Source: JBGOTP01 sp963717075
Lineage (GTDB): Bacteria > Acidobacteriota > Vicinamibacteria > Vicinamibacterales > CAVVIG01
DNA: 64,000 nucleotides
Assembly: GCA_963717075.1 (NCBI GenBank)
Contig: CAVQVI010000011.1
Span: forward strand, 124,001 to 188,000
Direction of reading: 5' to 3'
Shown here one piece after another: positions 9,943-20,866 of the stretch (position 1 is the first letter of the stretch; each line of letters opens with the position of its first letter). Made by a program: the position numbers and the translations under genes. The notes beneath the pieces were generated by a model that worked only from the letters and a program-made list of their open reading frames with translations, was not told the origin of the DNA and ran no database searches.

Positions 9943-10287
9943 ATGAAAGTCCGAGACAAGGTTGTCGTGGTCACAGGCGGTGGGAACGGCATCGGACGTG
10001 AGCTGGTTCTGAACCTGCTCGCAAAGGGCGCGCATGTCGCCGCAGTCGACATCAACGAGGCCGGACTACAAGGAACCGTCGAGCTCGCCCGCAACGACAA
10101 GAGTCATCTGTCCACGCACGTCGTAAATGTCACGAACAACCACATCATCATCGATGGTATGGAACGTAACCGCTACCGTGTCCTTGTGGGATCAGATTCA
10201 GCCGTTATGGATGTTCTCTACCGATTAAGTCCACGGCGGGCGGCTGGACTGATTTTCAAGCAGATGCAATCGCTCTTGCCTCAATAA
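9943..10287 (+). pseudogene. Internally deleted SDR dehydrogenase (N-terminus joined to C-terminus)
   Basis: The frame starts at an ATG preceded by GAGAGG at good spacing and encodes a classic short-chain dehydrogenase N-terminus. It has VVVVTGGGNGIGRELVLNLL (the TGxxxGIG nucleotide-binding motif) and AVDINEAGLQGTVELAR. After about 65 residues it jumps, in frame, to the last 50 residues of the same kind of enzyme (IIIDGMERNRYRVLVGSD to FKQMQSLLPQ). The catalytic middle, including the Ser-Tyr-Lys triad, is absent, so the product cannot be an active SDR. The C-terminal part belongs to a sequence block repeated two kilobases downstream, so this is a rearrangement product and not a simple deletion inside one gene. 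Confidence 0.8.
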
Positions 10288-10449
10288 GTCTCCGCTGAGG
10301 GCCACCTACTCCGATGCGACGTCGATCCCGCCGGTCGCCACCACGATGTATTGCTTGCCTTCGAACAAATACGTCATCGGCGCGCCAGTCGTTCCCGCCG
10401 GAAATTCTGTCTCCCACACCACCGCGCCAGTTGTCTTGTCGAACGCACG
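10138..10449. repeat. Copy 1 of an SDR-end / PQQ-dehydrogenase-end junction block
   Basis: This block carries the last ~50 codons of an SDR gene on the plus strand, then the last ~48 codons of a PQQ-type dehydrogenase on the minus strand, tail to tail. It recurs at 12193-12475. The two coding parts are near-identical by eye (only a handful of substitutions). The few tens of bases between the two stop codons differ in length and sequence. The whole two-gene junction is therefore duplicated. Confidence 0.85.
10306..10449 (-). pseudogene. C-terminal remnant of a PQQ-dependent dehydrogenase-like protein
   Basis: Read on the minus strand this is RAFDKTTGAVVWETEFPAGT followed by TGAPMTYLFEGKQYIVVATG and a stop at 10306-10308. 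It is the final blade of a quinoprotein dehydrogenase beta-propeller (glucose or alcohol dehydrogenase type). Nothing of the rest of the gene is present, and the homology stops at the GGACGATAGG sequence near 10449. It has no start and is a fragment. The same piece occurs downstream at 12335-12521, and part of it again at 30946-30990. Confidence 0.78.
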
Positions 10450-10558
10450 GACGATAGGAAGCATTTCGTGCGGCACCAGACTATAGGTTAGAGCTGGCGA
10501 ATGTGACCGCGTCTACTCCCTTTTCTCGCTGATCCGGGCCGAAGTCCCAGCACCGTAT

Positions 10559-11266
10559 TTGGCCTGTGCTTCCGCTCAGCGTGGCCCCTCTTTTTTCCTT
10601 GACGTTGATGAACACGGGGAGCGCATCACAGGTATTCGCTGCGACCACCGGCAGGATGCAGAGGTGACGGCCGCGTTCGACCGCATCGCCCGGGAGACGC
10701 ACGGAGTCGACATCCTCGTGAACAACGTCTGGGGCGGATACGAGCGGATGGTCGAGGACGGGGTATTCACGTGGGGCAAGCCGTTCTGGGAACAGCCACT
10801 GTGGCGCTGGGACGCGATGTTCAGCGCTGGCGTGCGCGCGCACTACCACGCGAGCCAGTTGGCGGCGCGGACGATGGTCGCCAGCCGGCGCGGGCTCATC
10901 GTGAACATTTCAACCTGGGCGGCACAGAAGCACATCGCGAATGTCGCCTATGGGGTGTCGAAAGCCGCGACCGACAAGATGACTGCCGATATGGCTATCG
11001 AACTGCGTCCCTATGGGGTCACGGCCGTGTCGCTGTACCCGGGACTGGTCAGGACGGAGAAGGTCATGGAAGCGGCAGCGTGGATGGACCTCACCAATTC
11101 AGAATCCCCCGAGTTCACGGGGCGGGCCGTCGTAGCGCTTGCCGGGGATCCTGACCTCATACGGCACACCGGCACCGTCCTGGTGGCCGCTCGCGTTGCG
11201 CTTGAGTACGGCTTCACAGACATCGATGGCAAGGCGCCTCGCCCCCTGACGCTAGCCGATGTCTGA
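10559..11266 (+). pseudogene. DHRS1-like SDR dehydrogenase lacking its N-terminus
   Basis: The C-terminal two thirds of an SDR of the DHRS1-like group are intact: ITGIRCDHRQDAEVTAAFDR, then VDILVNNVWGGYERMVEDG. The catalytic region follows, with IVNISTWAAQKHIANVAYGV then SKAATDKM (Ser, Tyr-x-x-x-Lys), and the C-terminal AVSLYPGLVRTEKVMEAAAW. The N-terminal Rossmann strand with the TGxxxGxG cofactor motif is missing. The sequence before about codon 18 (ACASAQRGPSFFLDV) does not look like an SDR and would have to start at a TTG. The catalytic residues survive but cofactor binding should not, so I call it a 5'-truncated gene. It follows directly after rearranged sequence. Confidence 0.72.
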
Positions 11267-11320
11267 ATGCGCCGAGGCTCGTCATTCCGGTTGCGTGGCC
11301 CGCCGGCGTAGACTGCTTCG

Positions 11321-11710
11321 ATGAAACGAAAGGCGATCAAGCAGACACCAGCGGACGCTTTCGAAGTGGTCAGGGCCGTGGGGCTCGCGCTGCCCGACGT
11401 CGAAGCTACCACCAAATACGATGGATCGCCGGTACTGAAGCTTGGTGGCGTCTTCATGGCTGGCCTTGCCACTCACGTCTCGGCGGAACCAGACACGCTC
11501 GTCGTCAGGGCCAGCTATGAGGAACGCGACTGGCTCATTGAAGATGCGCCCGAAACCTACTACCTGACAGACTACTATCGAAGCAATCCCGTGGTGCTGG
11601 TGCGTCTGTCGCGAATCGACCAGGACGCTCTGCGCGACTTGCTGTCCGTGTCGTGGCGCCTGACGTTGGCGAAGACACGAAAGACGCGGCTGGTCCCGAC
11701 GCGAAGGTGA
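11321..11710 (+). CDS. MmcQ/YjbR-like DNA-binding-fold protein
   Basis: The 129-residue product has the MmcQ/YjbR pattern. An N-terminal helix (ADAFEVVRAVGLALPDVEAT) is followed by the strand pair TKYDGSPVLKLGGVFMAGLA and LVVRASYEERDWLIEDAP, then the Y-containing loop TYYLTDYYRSNPVVLVRLS. It ends with the helix DQDALRDLLSVSWRLTLAKT. Length is normal. The fold resembles a DNA-binding double-wing module, but the cellular role of single-domain members is not established. It seems to be the only complete gene inside a 2.5-kb stretch of fragments. Its last few codons (RLVPTRR) lie at the junction with the next fragment, so the extreme C-terminus may be altered. Confidence 0.82.
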   Translation: MKRKAIKQTPADAFEVVRAVGLALPDVEATTKYDGSPVLKLGGVFMAGLATHVSAEPDTLVVRASYEERDWLIEDAPETYYLTDYYRSNPVVLVRLSRIDQDALRDLLSVSWRLTLAKTRKTRLVPTRR

Positions 11711-12023
11711 AAAGCACGATGATGGGCAGCGACATCCAGTCGCGCGATGCGGTCTCGATCTACTACGACACCGGCCAGGGTCAGGAGTGGCAGCGCGTCA
11801 TCCCGATCACCGATCGCCCGCACCTGCCGTCGCACGTTCGTCTGTGGTGGGGCGATTCGCGCGGCCGGTGGGACGGGGACACGCTCGTGGTCGATGTGAC
11901 CAACTTCTCGCCGAAGACCGAGTACCAGGGCTCGCGCGAGAACCTGCACCTCGTCGAGCGGTGGAAGCGCAAGGATGCGAACACGATCGAGATCGCGGTC
12001 ACCATCGAAGATCCCACCACCTG
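11711..12023 (+). pseudogene. Core fragment of an acidobacterial secreted hypothetical protein
   Basis: This stretch encodes IYYDTGQGQEWQRVIPITDR, HVRLWWGDSRGRWDGDTLVV, DVTNFSPKTEYQGSRENLHL and IEIAVTIEDPTT. It matches the middle of the same protein family as the complete gene at 27356-28429 (compare LWMGDSRGHWEGDTLVVETT and RFTVEDPATY). There is no signal peptide and no C-terminus. At about 12024 the frame passes without a stop into an SDR fragment. It is an internal piece of a gene, fused in frame by rearrangement. Confidence 0.72.
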
Positions 12024-12341
12024 CCTGCTGACCGAAGGTTTGCATTCCGAGCTCTTGAACACACGAGTGCGGGTGACGGTGGTGTTTCCGGGTGCCGTTG
12101 GCACGAACATCACGGCCAACTCCGGCTTAGGAAACCTGCTGCCAGCGAGGGCAGTCAGCGATCGATCCAAGCGATGGCGCCGAGTAAGGCGGCGCACATC
12201 ATCATCGATGGTATGGAGCGTAACCGCTACCGTGTCCTTGTGGGATCAGATTCAGCGCTTATGGATGTTCTCTACCGACTAAGTCCAAGGCGGGCGGCTG
12301 GACTGATTTTCAAGCAGATGCAATCGCTCTTGCCTCAATAA
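12024..12341 (+). pseudogene. C-terminal half of an SDR dehydrogenase
   Basis: The text LLTEGLHSELLNTRVRVTVV then FPGAVGTNITANSGLG is the part of an SDR that follows the catalytic Tyr-Lys. After one frame change near 12165 it continues AMAPSKAAHIIIDGMERNRY to the end KQMQSLLPQ. The N-terminal cofactor and catalytic parts are absent. It is joined in frame to the preceding secreted-protein fragment. Its last part is the second copy of the block also seen at 10138-10287, but it keeps about 60 more codons of SDR upstream of that block. Copy 2 may therefore be nearer to the ancestral arrangement. Confidence 0.75.
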
Positions 12342-12475
12342 GTGCTCAGGCGCGACCCGGTCGCCACCACGATGTATTGCTTGCCTTCGAACAAATACGT
12401 CATCGGCGCGCCAGTCGTTCCCGCGGGAAATTCTGTCTCCCACACCACCACGCCAGTTGTCTTGTCGAACGCACG
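12193..12475. repeat. Copy 2 of the SDR-end / PQQ-dehydrogenase-end junction block
   Basis: Second copy of the block at 10138-10449, in the same orientation. The spacer between the two opposed gene ends is shorter here, so the PQQ-side frame reads through to a stop inside the SDR end (12335-12337). Outside the block the flanks differ: here the SDR part extends further to the left and the PQQ part further to the right. Confidence 0.85.
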
Positions 12476-12521
12476 AAACTTCTGTCGGAGGGGGAATGGC
12501 GCGAACGGGTTGACCGCGGAG
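12335..12521 (-). pseudogene. C-terminal remnant of a PQQ-dependent dehydrogenase-like protein, second copy
   Basis: Minus-strand reading gives AVNPFAPFPLRQKFRAFDKT then TGVVVWETEFPAGTTGAPMT and YLFEGKQYIVVATG. It is the same quinoprotein C-terminal blade as at 10306-10449, with about 24 extra codons upstream. Its extra part reappears inverted at 30946-30990. The original stop appears to be lost, and the frame ends in the neighbouring SDR sequence. No start is present. Confidence 0.72.
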
Positions 12522-12682
12522 TCGCATTACGGAATCGTAACCGGGTTTCTGCGATCGAAATCCGCTTGAGCGGCTGAAATAGTTGCCCGAGGGGGAGAGT
12601 TTCCCGGTCCGGTGTCTGGAAAGTCCTGCCAAACTCGTCAACGGTTCCTGCCCCGCTATTTGCTGGGCAGATTACGCCCCTC

Positions 12683-15600
12683 ATGCCAACGCGTATCGGC
12701 GTTGCGGCCGTTCTTCTGCTGGTCTGCGCACTGTCTCTTGTGCCCGCGGCCATCGAGGTGTGGTCATCGACCGGGGGATCCAATGAGGCGCCGACGGTGA
12801 ATGCGGGGGCGGATCAGACGATCACGCTGCCGACCAACACGGTCACCCTCACCGGGACCGCCACCGACGACGGCCTGCCGAGCGACACGCTGACCGTGGC
12901 CTGGACGACGGTGAGCGGGCCGGGGACCGTCACCTTCGGGACACCGACCGCGACCACGACCACGGCCACCTTCAGCAGCGCCGGCACCTATGTGCTGCAG
13001 CTCTCCGCCACCGACACCGTGCTCACCGCCACGGACACCGTCACCGTCCTCGTCAACCCGGCGCCACCAACCAACCAACCACCGACCGTGAATGCGGGGA
13101 CGGACCAGACGATCACGCTGCCGACCAACACGGTCACGCTCAACGGGACCGCCACCGACGACGGCCTGCCGAGCGGCACGCTGACCGTGGCCTGGTCGAC
13201 GGTGAGCGGGCCGGGGACCGTCACCTTCGGGACACCGACCGCGACCACGACCACGGCCACCTTCAGCAGCGCCGGCACCTATGTGCTGCAGCTCTCCGCC
13301 ACCGACACCGTGCTCACCGCCACGGACACCGTCACCGTCATCGTCAACCCGGCGCCACCAACCAACCAACCACCGACCGTGAATGCGGGGACGGACCAGA
13401 CGATCACGCTGCCGACCAACACGGTCACCCTCACCGGGACCGCCACCGACGACGGCCTGCCGAGCGGGACGCTGACGCGTGGCGTGGACGACGGTGAGCG
13501 GGCCGGGGACCGTCACCTTCGGGACACCGACCGCGACCACGACCACGGCCACCTTCAGCAGCGCCGGCACCTACGTGCTGCAGCTCTCCGCCACCGACAC
13601 CGTGTTCACCGCCACTGACACCGTCACCGTCATCGTCAACCCGGCGCCACCAACCAACCAACCACCGACCGTGAATGCGGGGACGGACCAGACGATCACG
13701 CTGCCGACCACCACGGTCACGCTGAATGGGACGGCGAGCGATGACGGCCTGCCGAGCGAGACGCTGACGCGTGGCGTGGTCGACGGTGAGCGGGCCGGGG
13801 ACCGTCACCTTCGGGACCCGACCGCGACCACGACCACGGCCACCGTCAGCAGCGCCGGCACCTATGTGCTGCAGCTCTCCGCCACCGACACCGTGCTCAC
13901 CGCCACTGACACCGTCATCGTCATTGTCAACTCGGCGACCGCGAGCAGTGTGATTCGCCTCAACGCCGGCGGCGGCGCCTTTGTCGACAACCTTGGCCAG
14001 TCGTGGGTCGCCGATACCCCGTATGTGGTCGGGTCGACCTTTACCTACACCACGGGTGCGGCCATCAACGGCACGGTCAACGATCCGCTGTATCAGAGCG
14101 AGCGGTATGGCCAGAGCTTCGGCTACCAGATCCCCGTCACGAACGGGACGTATCAGGTGGCGCTGCACTTTGCCGAGATCTACTGGACCAGCGCGACGCA
14201 CCGTGTGTTCGATGTGACCGTGGAAGGGACGCTGGCCATCAACGACCTCGATATCTGGAGCATGGCGGGGGCCAACGCGGCCCTGGTCCTGCCCGTCACC
14301 GCGACGGTCACCGACGGCGTGCTGAACCTTGCCTTGACCACCTCGGTCGACAACGCCAAGATCGCCGCCATCGACGTCCATCCGTCGTCGGGTGGGTCGA
14401 ACCAGCCGCCCACCGTGAACGCGGGGACGGACAAGACGATCACGCTGCCGACCACCACGGTCACCCTCACCGGGACCGCCACCGACGACGGCCTGCCGAG
14501 CGGGACACTGACCGTGGCCTGGTCGACGGTGAGCGGGCCGGGGACCGTCACCTTCGGGACACCGACCGCGACCACGACCACGGCCACCTTCAGCAGCGCC
14601 GGCACCTATGTGCTGCAGCTCTCCGCCACCGACACCGTGCTCACCGCCACTGACACCGTCATCGTCATCGTCAACCCGGCGGCCGCGGGCAGCGTGATTC
14701 GCCTCAACGCCGGCGGCGGCGCCTTTGTCGACAACCTTGGCCAGTCGTGGGTCGCCGATACCCCGTATGTGGTCGGGTCGACCTCCACCTACACCACGAG
14801 TGCGGCCATCAACGGCACGGTCAACGATCCGCTGTATCAGAGCGAGCGGTTTGGCCAGAGCTTCGGCTACCAGATCCCCGTCACGAACGGGACGTATGAG
14901 GTGGCGCTGCACTTTGCCGAGATCTACTGGACCAGCGCGACGCACCGTGTGTTCGATGTGACCGTGGAAGGGACGCTCGTCATCAACGACCTCGATATCT
15001 GGAGCATGGCGGGGGCCAACGCGGCCCTGGTCCTGCCCGTCACCGCGACGGTCACCGACGGCGTGCTGAACCTTGCCTTGACCACCTCGGTCGACAACGC
15101 CAAGATCGCCGCCATCGACGTCCATCCGTCGTCGGGTGGGTCGAACCAGCCGCCCACCGTGAACGCGGGGACGGACAAGACGATCACGCTGCCGACCACC
15201 ACGGTCACCCTCACCGGGACCGCCACCGACGACGGCCTGCCGAGTGGGACACTGACCGTGGCGTGGTCGACGGTGAGCGGGCCGGGGACCGTCACCTTCG
15301 GGACACCGACCGCGACCACGACCACGGCCACCTTCAGCAGCGCCGGCACCTATGTGCTGCAGCTCTCCGCCACCGACACCGTGCTCACCGCCACTGACAC
15401 CGTCATCGTCATCGTCAACTCGGCGGCCGCGGGCAGCGTGATTCGCCTCAACGCCGGCGGCGGCGCCTTTGTCGACAACCTTGGCCAGTCGTGGGTCGCC
15501 GATACCCCGTATGTGGTCGGGTCGACCTCCACCTACACCACGAGTGCGGCCATCAACGGCACGGTCAACGATCCGCTGTATCAGAGCGAGCGGTTTGGCC

Positions 15601-18600
15601 AGAGCTTCGGCTACCAGATCCCCGTCACGAACGGGACGTATGAGGTGGCGCTGCACTTTGCCGAGATCTACTGGACCAGCGCGACGCACCGTGTGTTCGA
15701 TGTGACCGTGGAAGGGGCGCTCGTCATCAACGACCTCGATATCTGGAGCCTGGCGGGGGCCAACGCGGCCCTGGTCATGCCCGTCACCGCGACGGTCACC
15801 GACGGCGTGCTGAACCTTGCCTTCACCACCTCGGTCGACAACGCCAAGATCGCCGCCATCGACGTCCATCCGTCGTCGGGTGGGTCGAACCAGCCGCCCA
15901 CCGTGAACGCGGGGACCGACAAGACGATCACGCTGCCGACCACCACGGTCACCCTCACCGGGACCGCCACCGACGACGGCCTGCCGAGCGGGACACTGAC
16001 CGTGGCCTGGTCGACGGTGAGCGGGCCGGGGACCGTCACCTTCGGGACCCCGACCGCGACCACGACCACGGCCACCTTCAGCAGCGCCGGCACCTATGTG
16101 CTGCAGCTCTCCGCCACCGACACCGTGTTCACCGCCACGGACACCGTCATCGTCATCGTCAACCCGGCGGCCGCGGGCAGCGTGATTCGCCTCAACGCCG
16201 GCGGCGGCGCCTTTGTCGACAACCTTGGCCAGTCGTGGGTCGCCGATACCCCGTATGTGGTCGGGTCGACCTCCACCTCCACCACGGGTGCGGCCATCAA
16301 CGGCACGGTCAACGATCCGCTGTATCAGAGCGAGCGGTATGGCCAGAGCTTCGGCTACCAGATCCCCGTCACGAACGGGACGTATGAGGTGGCGCTGCAC
16401 TTTGCCGAGATCTACTGGACCAGCGCGACGCACCGTGTGTTCGATGTGACCGTGGAAGGGACGCTCGTCATCAACGACCTCGATATCTGGAGCCTGGCGG
16501 GGGCCAACGCGGCCCTGGTCATGCCCGTCACCGCGACGGTCACCGACGGCGTGCTGAACCTTGCCTTGACCACCTCGGTCGACAACGCCAAGATCGCCGC
16601 CATCGACGTCCATCCGTCGTCGGGTGGGTCGAACCAGCCGCCCACCGTGAACGCGGGGACGGACCAGACGATCACGCTGCCGACCACCACGGTCACCCTC
16701 ACCGGGACCGCCACCGACGACGGCCTGCCGAGTGGGACACTGACGCTGGCCTGGTCGACGGTGAGCGGGCCGGGGACCGTCACCTTCGGGACACCGACCG
16801 CGACCACGACCACGGCCACCTTCAGCAGCGCCGGCACCTATGTGCTGCAGCTCTCCGCCACCGACACCGCGCTCACCGCCACTGACACCGTCATCGTCAT
16901 CGTCAACTCGGCGGCCGCGGGCAGTGTGATTCGCCTCAACGCCGGCGGCGGCGCCTTTGTCGACAACCTTGGCCAGTCGTGGGTGCGCCGATACCCCGTA
17001 TGTGGTCGGGTCGACCTCCACCTACAGCACGGGTGCGGCCATCAACGGCACGGTCAACGATCCGCTGTATCAGAGCGAGCGGTATGGCCAGAGCTTCGGC
17101 TACCAGATCCCCGTCACGAACGGGACGTATGAGGTGGCGCTGCACTTTGCCGAGATCTACTGGACCAGCGCGACGCACCGTGTGTTCGATGTGACCGTGG
17201 AAGGGACGCTCGTCATCAACGACCTCGATATCTGGAGCATGGCAGGGGCCAACACGGCCCTGGTCCTGCCCGTCACCGCGACGGTCACCGACGGCGTGCT
17301 GAACCTTGCCTTGACCACCTCGGTCGACAACGCCAAGATCGCCGCCATCGACGTCCATCCGCATGCGTCGACAGGCGATCCGTTCCTCCACGTTGTGATC
17401 GATGCACCGAAGTTTGTCGTCGATTACGAAAGTGCTGGGAGCGTTGATGTAGCGCTCAACGGTTCGGGTTCGCACACGCACCAGATCGGACACCATCTTG
17501 CGAGTTGGACTTGGACGGAAGGTGCAACAACGCTGGGTACGACCCAGAATATCGTGGCCCCCCTCGGCCTCGGTGCGCACGCCATCACGCTTACGATCGC
17601 AGACGACAACACCCCGCCCCGGACGTTGACCGACTCTGCGCAGGTGGACGTCTATCCGATTGGGGCGGTGGGCGGTGCGCTGGCCCGGTACTATCCTGCG
17701 GGCGGCACGCCCCTCGCGGCACTCATCGACGCTCCACCCGCTTCGCCGGGATTCATCGAGGTTCTCACCCCTCTTCAGATCTCCGCAGCCGGGAACAAGA
17801 TCGGCGGCTCGCCGTTCACCACAAACGTGCTAGCCGTGCTCACAGGCACCTTCCACGCGGCGACGGCCGGAAGCTATCAATTCGTGTTACAGGGAGGCAG
17901 TGACACCCGTCTGTTCCTGGACGGTGGGCTCGTCAACGGTCCGGTGTCGCTGAATGCAGGGGCGCATTCACTGGAAGTGCGCTTCGCCATTCCCTCCTCA
18001 GCATCATTGCCAGCCGCGATCCTGGTACAGCTCAATGGGGGCCAGGCCGTCCCCCTCGACAAACTGAACACGACTCACGACCAGTCCGCTCTCGCGCCGT
18101 TTATCAACAGCATGTCGGGAACCAGTTTCTCCAGCGGCGGCGGAGCAATCACTCTGAGTGGGCTTGGATTCTTCCCCTCGGGATCGGTCGACGTTGTCTG
18201 GGACGGCCAACCGATCGGCAGCGCTGGAGTCGTGGTGACACCCACGGCGATTTCCCTGTTCGCACCCCCAGGCACGGGAACGGTTGGCGTCCAGGTTCAG
18301 ACGCCAAACGGCCCCAGCAATTCAGCACAATTCACATATCTGCAAGGCAGCGGCGGCAACATCAGTTTCTCGACGCAGCCGGTCGCCACGCCAACGTCTC
18401 CTACGCAGGCCGCGTTTGGTCCCGACGGCAGGTTGTACGTCGGGACGCTCACCGGCGACATCCTCGCGTACACATTCGACGACAACTACGCCGCGATCGA
18501 CGTCCAGACGATTACGGCTATCAGCGGTCTGAGCAAGAAGAACATTCTCGGCATCGCGTTCAATCCCTTCGATCCACCCACGCCGGTGAAGATCTACGTG

Positions 18601-20736
18601 GCACACAGCCAGCTGTACGCGCAAGGCGGCTCCTGCTTCTCGGGCGCCTCTCCGTACCCGGGACAGGTGTCCGTACTTACTGGGCCGAACTTCTCATCGG
18701 TCCAGCCGTTGATCACCGGTCTTCCGACGTCGAATCATGACCACGCGGTCAACGGACTGGCATTCGACAACGAAGGCGATCTTTTGATCGGCATGGGCGG
18801 CAATACGAACGCCGGGGTCCCGGACTGCAACCTCGGAGGCCTTCCAGAATCGCCCCTGTCCGGAGCCGTTCTCAAGGCCCGGATCTCGACCCCGGGGTTC
18901 AATGGCAGCATCTCGTACGTCGAGACGGCGTCCGGCGCGCCGAACAACGATCAGGTCTCCGGCCACCTCGTTGATGTCGCCAGCGGAGTCGACGTTCGAA
19001 CGTTCTCCACAGGCCTTCGCAACCCCTTCGATCTCGTGTGGACGACACGCGGCATGCTGTATGGCACCGACAATGGCGCGGATCCGGGCTTCGGGGCGGC
19101 TTCGACGTCCGCCACCACGGAAGCACCGGTAGCGGATGCCCCGGACGAAATTCTCTCGCTCGTCGAAGGCCATTACTATGGGCACGCGAATCGGAATCGC
19201 GGTCGCCGCGACGCTCGGGAAAATGTGTATCGGCCACCGTCGGCCGGATCGCTGCTGGGCGTGCACACCGCGCAGTTGGCGACCGTTACCTCGTCCACCA
19301 ACGGCATCGATGAATACCGTTCGACCGCGTTCAACGGCGCACTTCGGGGGAATCTCCTCGTTCAGAACTGGGGTGGGGCGCTGTACCGCGCGGAGATCGC
19401 TGCCGATGGCCTCTCCATTACGAGCGTCGACGCAGTTCCCGGGACGTCTACGGCTCTGGACGTGCTGGGGGGACCGGGCGGCGCCATCATCGGGATCGAC
19501 TACAGCGGCAACGCCATCAACGTGTCTCAACCGCAAGACGCGACGGTCGGGACGCAGGCCTACGATATCTTTCCCTGGCGCGCGCGACCGGACATCTCGG
19601 TCCCGTTCGTCATCGGCGGCGTCGGCTTCGGTTCTCTCGCCAGCACGGCGGTGACGATCGGCGGGGTGGCCGCCACAATCACATCCGTCTCCCCCACCCG
19701 CATCCGCGGGATGGTTCCTACCAAGGCGGCTCCCACTTCCGATCTGCTGCACGTCGTTGTCCAGAGCGCGGGCGCCACGTCGGTCATTCCGGACGCGTTC
19801 CGATACGTGTTGCCTCGAGGCGTTGGGAAAGGCGAGTGGCAGTCTGGTCCGTCAATGCCCGCGACGCTGGCCGAGGTTGCGGGCGGCGTGATCAACGGCG
19901 TTCTGTACCTGGTCGGCGAGGGCAACTTCGCCACTCTTGCGTATGACCTTGGCCAGCACGTCTGGTTCGACAACCTTCCTGCACGACCATTTCCCGGAGA
20001 CCACCACGCCGCTGAGGTCATCAATGGGAAGCTCTACCTCTTCGGCGGCCTTGATGGCGGATCGGAAGGGAAGGTCCAGATCTTCGATCCGTACACACAA
20101 GTGTGGACACTGGGCGCAGACATTCCTTTCGCCACAGGCTCCGCGTCGACGGCGCTGATCAACGGAAAAGTGTATCTCGCTGGCGGAATTATCGGTGCGA
20201 TGACGGTCTCCAGTGCCGCCGTTTTCGACCCGGCGACAAACAGCTGGACGTCGATTGCGCCGATGCCACAGGGGCGCAATCACGCGGCCGCCAGCACCGA
20301 CGGGATTCGATTCTACGTGTTCGGCGGCCGTGGCCCAGGCAGCGGGGACGGAAATTTCGAGGCCGAGGGCTTTGACGACACCCAAATCTACGATCCCGCG
20401 ACCAACATCTGGGTGAGCAGTGGCGACGCGGGCTCGACGCTGGCCCCGCTTCCCCAGAAACGCGGCGGGATGGGGAAAGCCGCCTTCCTCGGCGGCGAGT
20501 TCTACGTCATCGGCGGAGAAACGGTACCGTCTGGCACCGGTCAAGTGGCTGGAAACGTTTACAACCGTGTCGATGTGTACAATCCGGCGTCGAACTCGTG
20601 GAGGCTCGACAGCGTGCTGCCAACTGCGCGACATGGAATCTTTCCTCTTGCGCACGACGGGAAGATCTTCGTTGCGGGTGGCGGAGTCGTCGCGGGAATT
20701 TCGGCGTCCGGCGTGGTGGAGATCCTTTCGCGTTGA
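12683..20736 (+). CDS. Giant secreted PKD/malectin/PA14/Kelch surface protein, with frame changes in repeats
   Basis: With single-base indels bridged (near 13475, 13768/13815 and 16983; length is consistent with two net extra bases) this is one protein of about 2,683 residues. Order: signal peptide (IGVAAVLLLVCALSLVPAA), four PKD-like domains, five malectin/CBM57-like domains (SVIRLNAGGGAFVDNLGQSW) alternating with four more PKD domains, and one divergent PKD-like domain. Then come a PA14-like domain (ARYYPAGG, LFLDGGLVNG), an IPT/TIG domain, a glucose/sorbosone dehydrogenase-like propeller (GPDGRLYVGTLTGDI, STGLRNPFDLVW, NGADPGFG), a second IPT/TIG, and about five Kelch repeats (GKLYLFGGLDGG, GKVYLAGG). 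All non-propeller modules bind sugars or are spacers, so a surface carbohydrate-binding role is inferred. No membrane anchor or sorting signal is visible at the C-terminus (VVEILSR). Confidence 0.88.
12791..17360 (+). repeat. Tandem repeat array: 291-bp PKD units then 744-bp malectin+PKD units
   Basis: Four PKD units start about every 291 bp (anchor gaatgcgggg at 12799, 13090, 13381 and, after a one-base insertion, 13673). Then a malectin+PKD unit repeats with exact 744-bp spacing (anchor gtgattcgcc at 13950, 14694, 15438, 16182 and 16926); the fifth unit lacks the PKD half. The 744-bp units differ by only a few bases each, indicating recent expansion or gene conversion. Copy number may be wrong if the assembly used short reads. 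Confidence 0.92.
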
Positions 20737-20866
20737 TGTGAGACGCGTCGCTGCTCGGCCGCTTCATCGAGCCGGCCGGCGGAATGTACACAAGCGCCAG
20801 CGTCAGACGGACGTCCGTATCGCCGCTGCCGCGTATCTGGCGGTGTTGTTGATAGACTCCTGATCC

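Noticed and set aside
8157..10100. A 647-codon minus-strand frame over the ankyrin gene
   Set aside because: Arginine- and glycine-rich shadow of a high-GC gene; the plus strand has clear ankyrin repeats and a signal peptide.
13431..17021. A 1,196-codon open frame antisense to the PKD/malectin repeats
   Set aside because: It is the reverse reading of the high-GC repeats, low in complexity (GGRGRGRGR) and without domain text; the plus strand carries recognisable domains.
12791..17360. Tandem repeats as a CRISPR array
   Set aside because: Units are 291 or 744 bp and protein-coding; there are no short repeat-spacer patterns and no cas genes.
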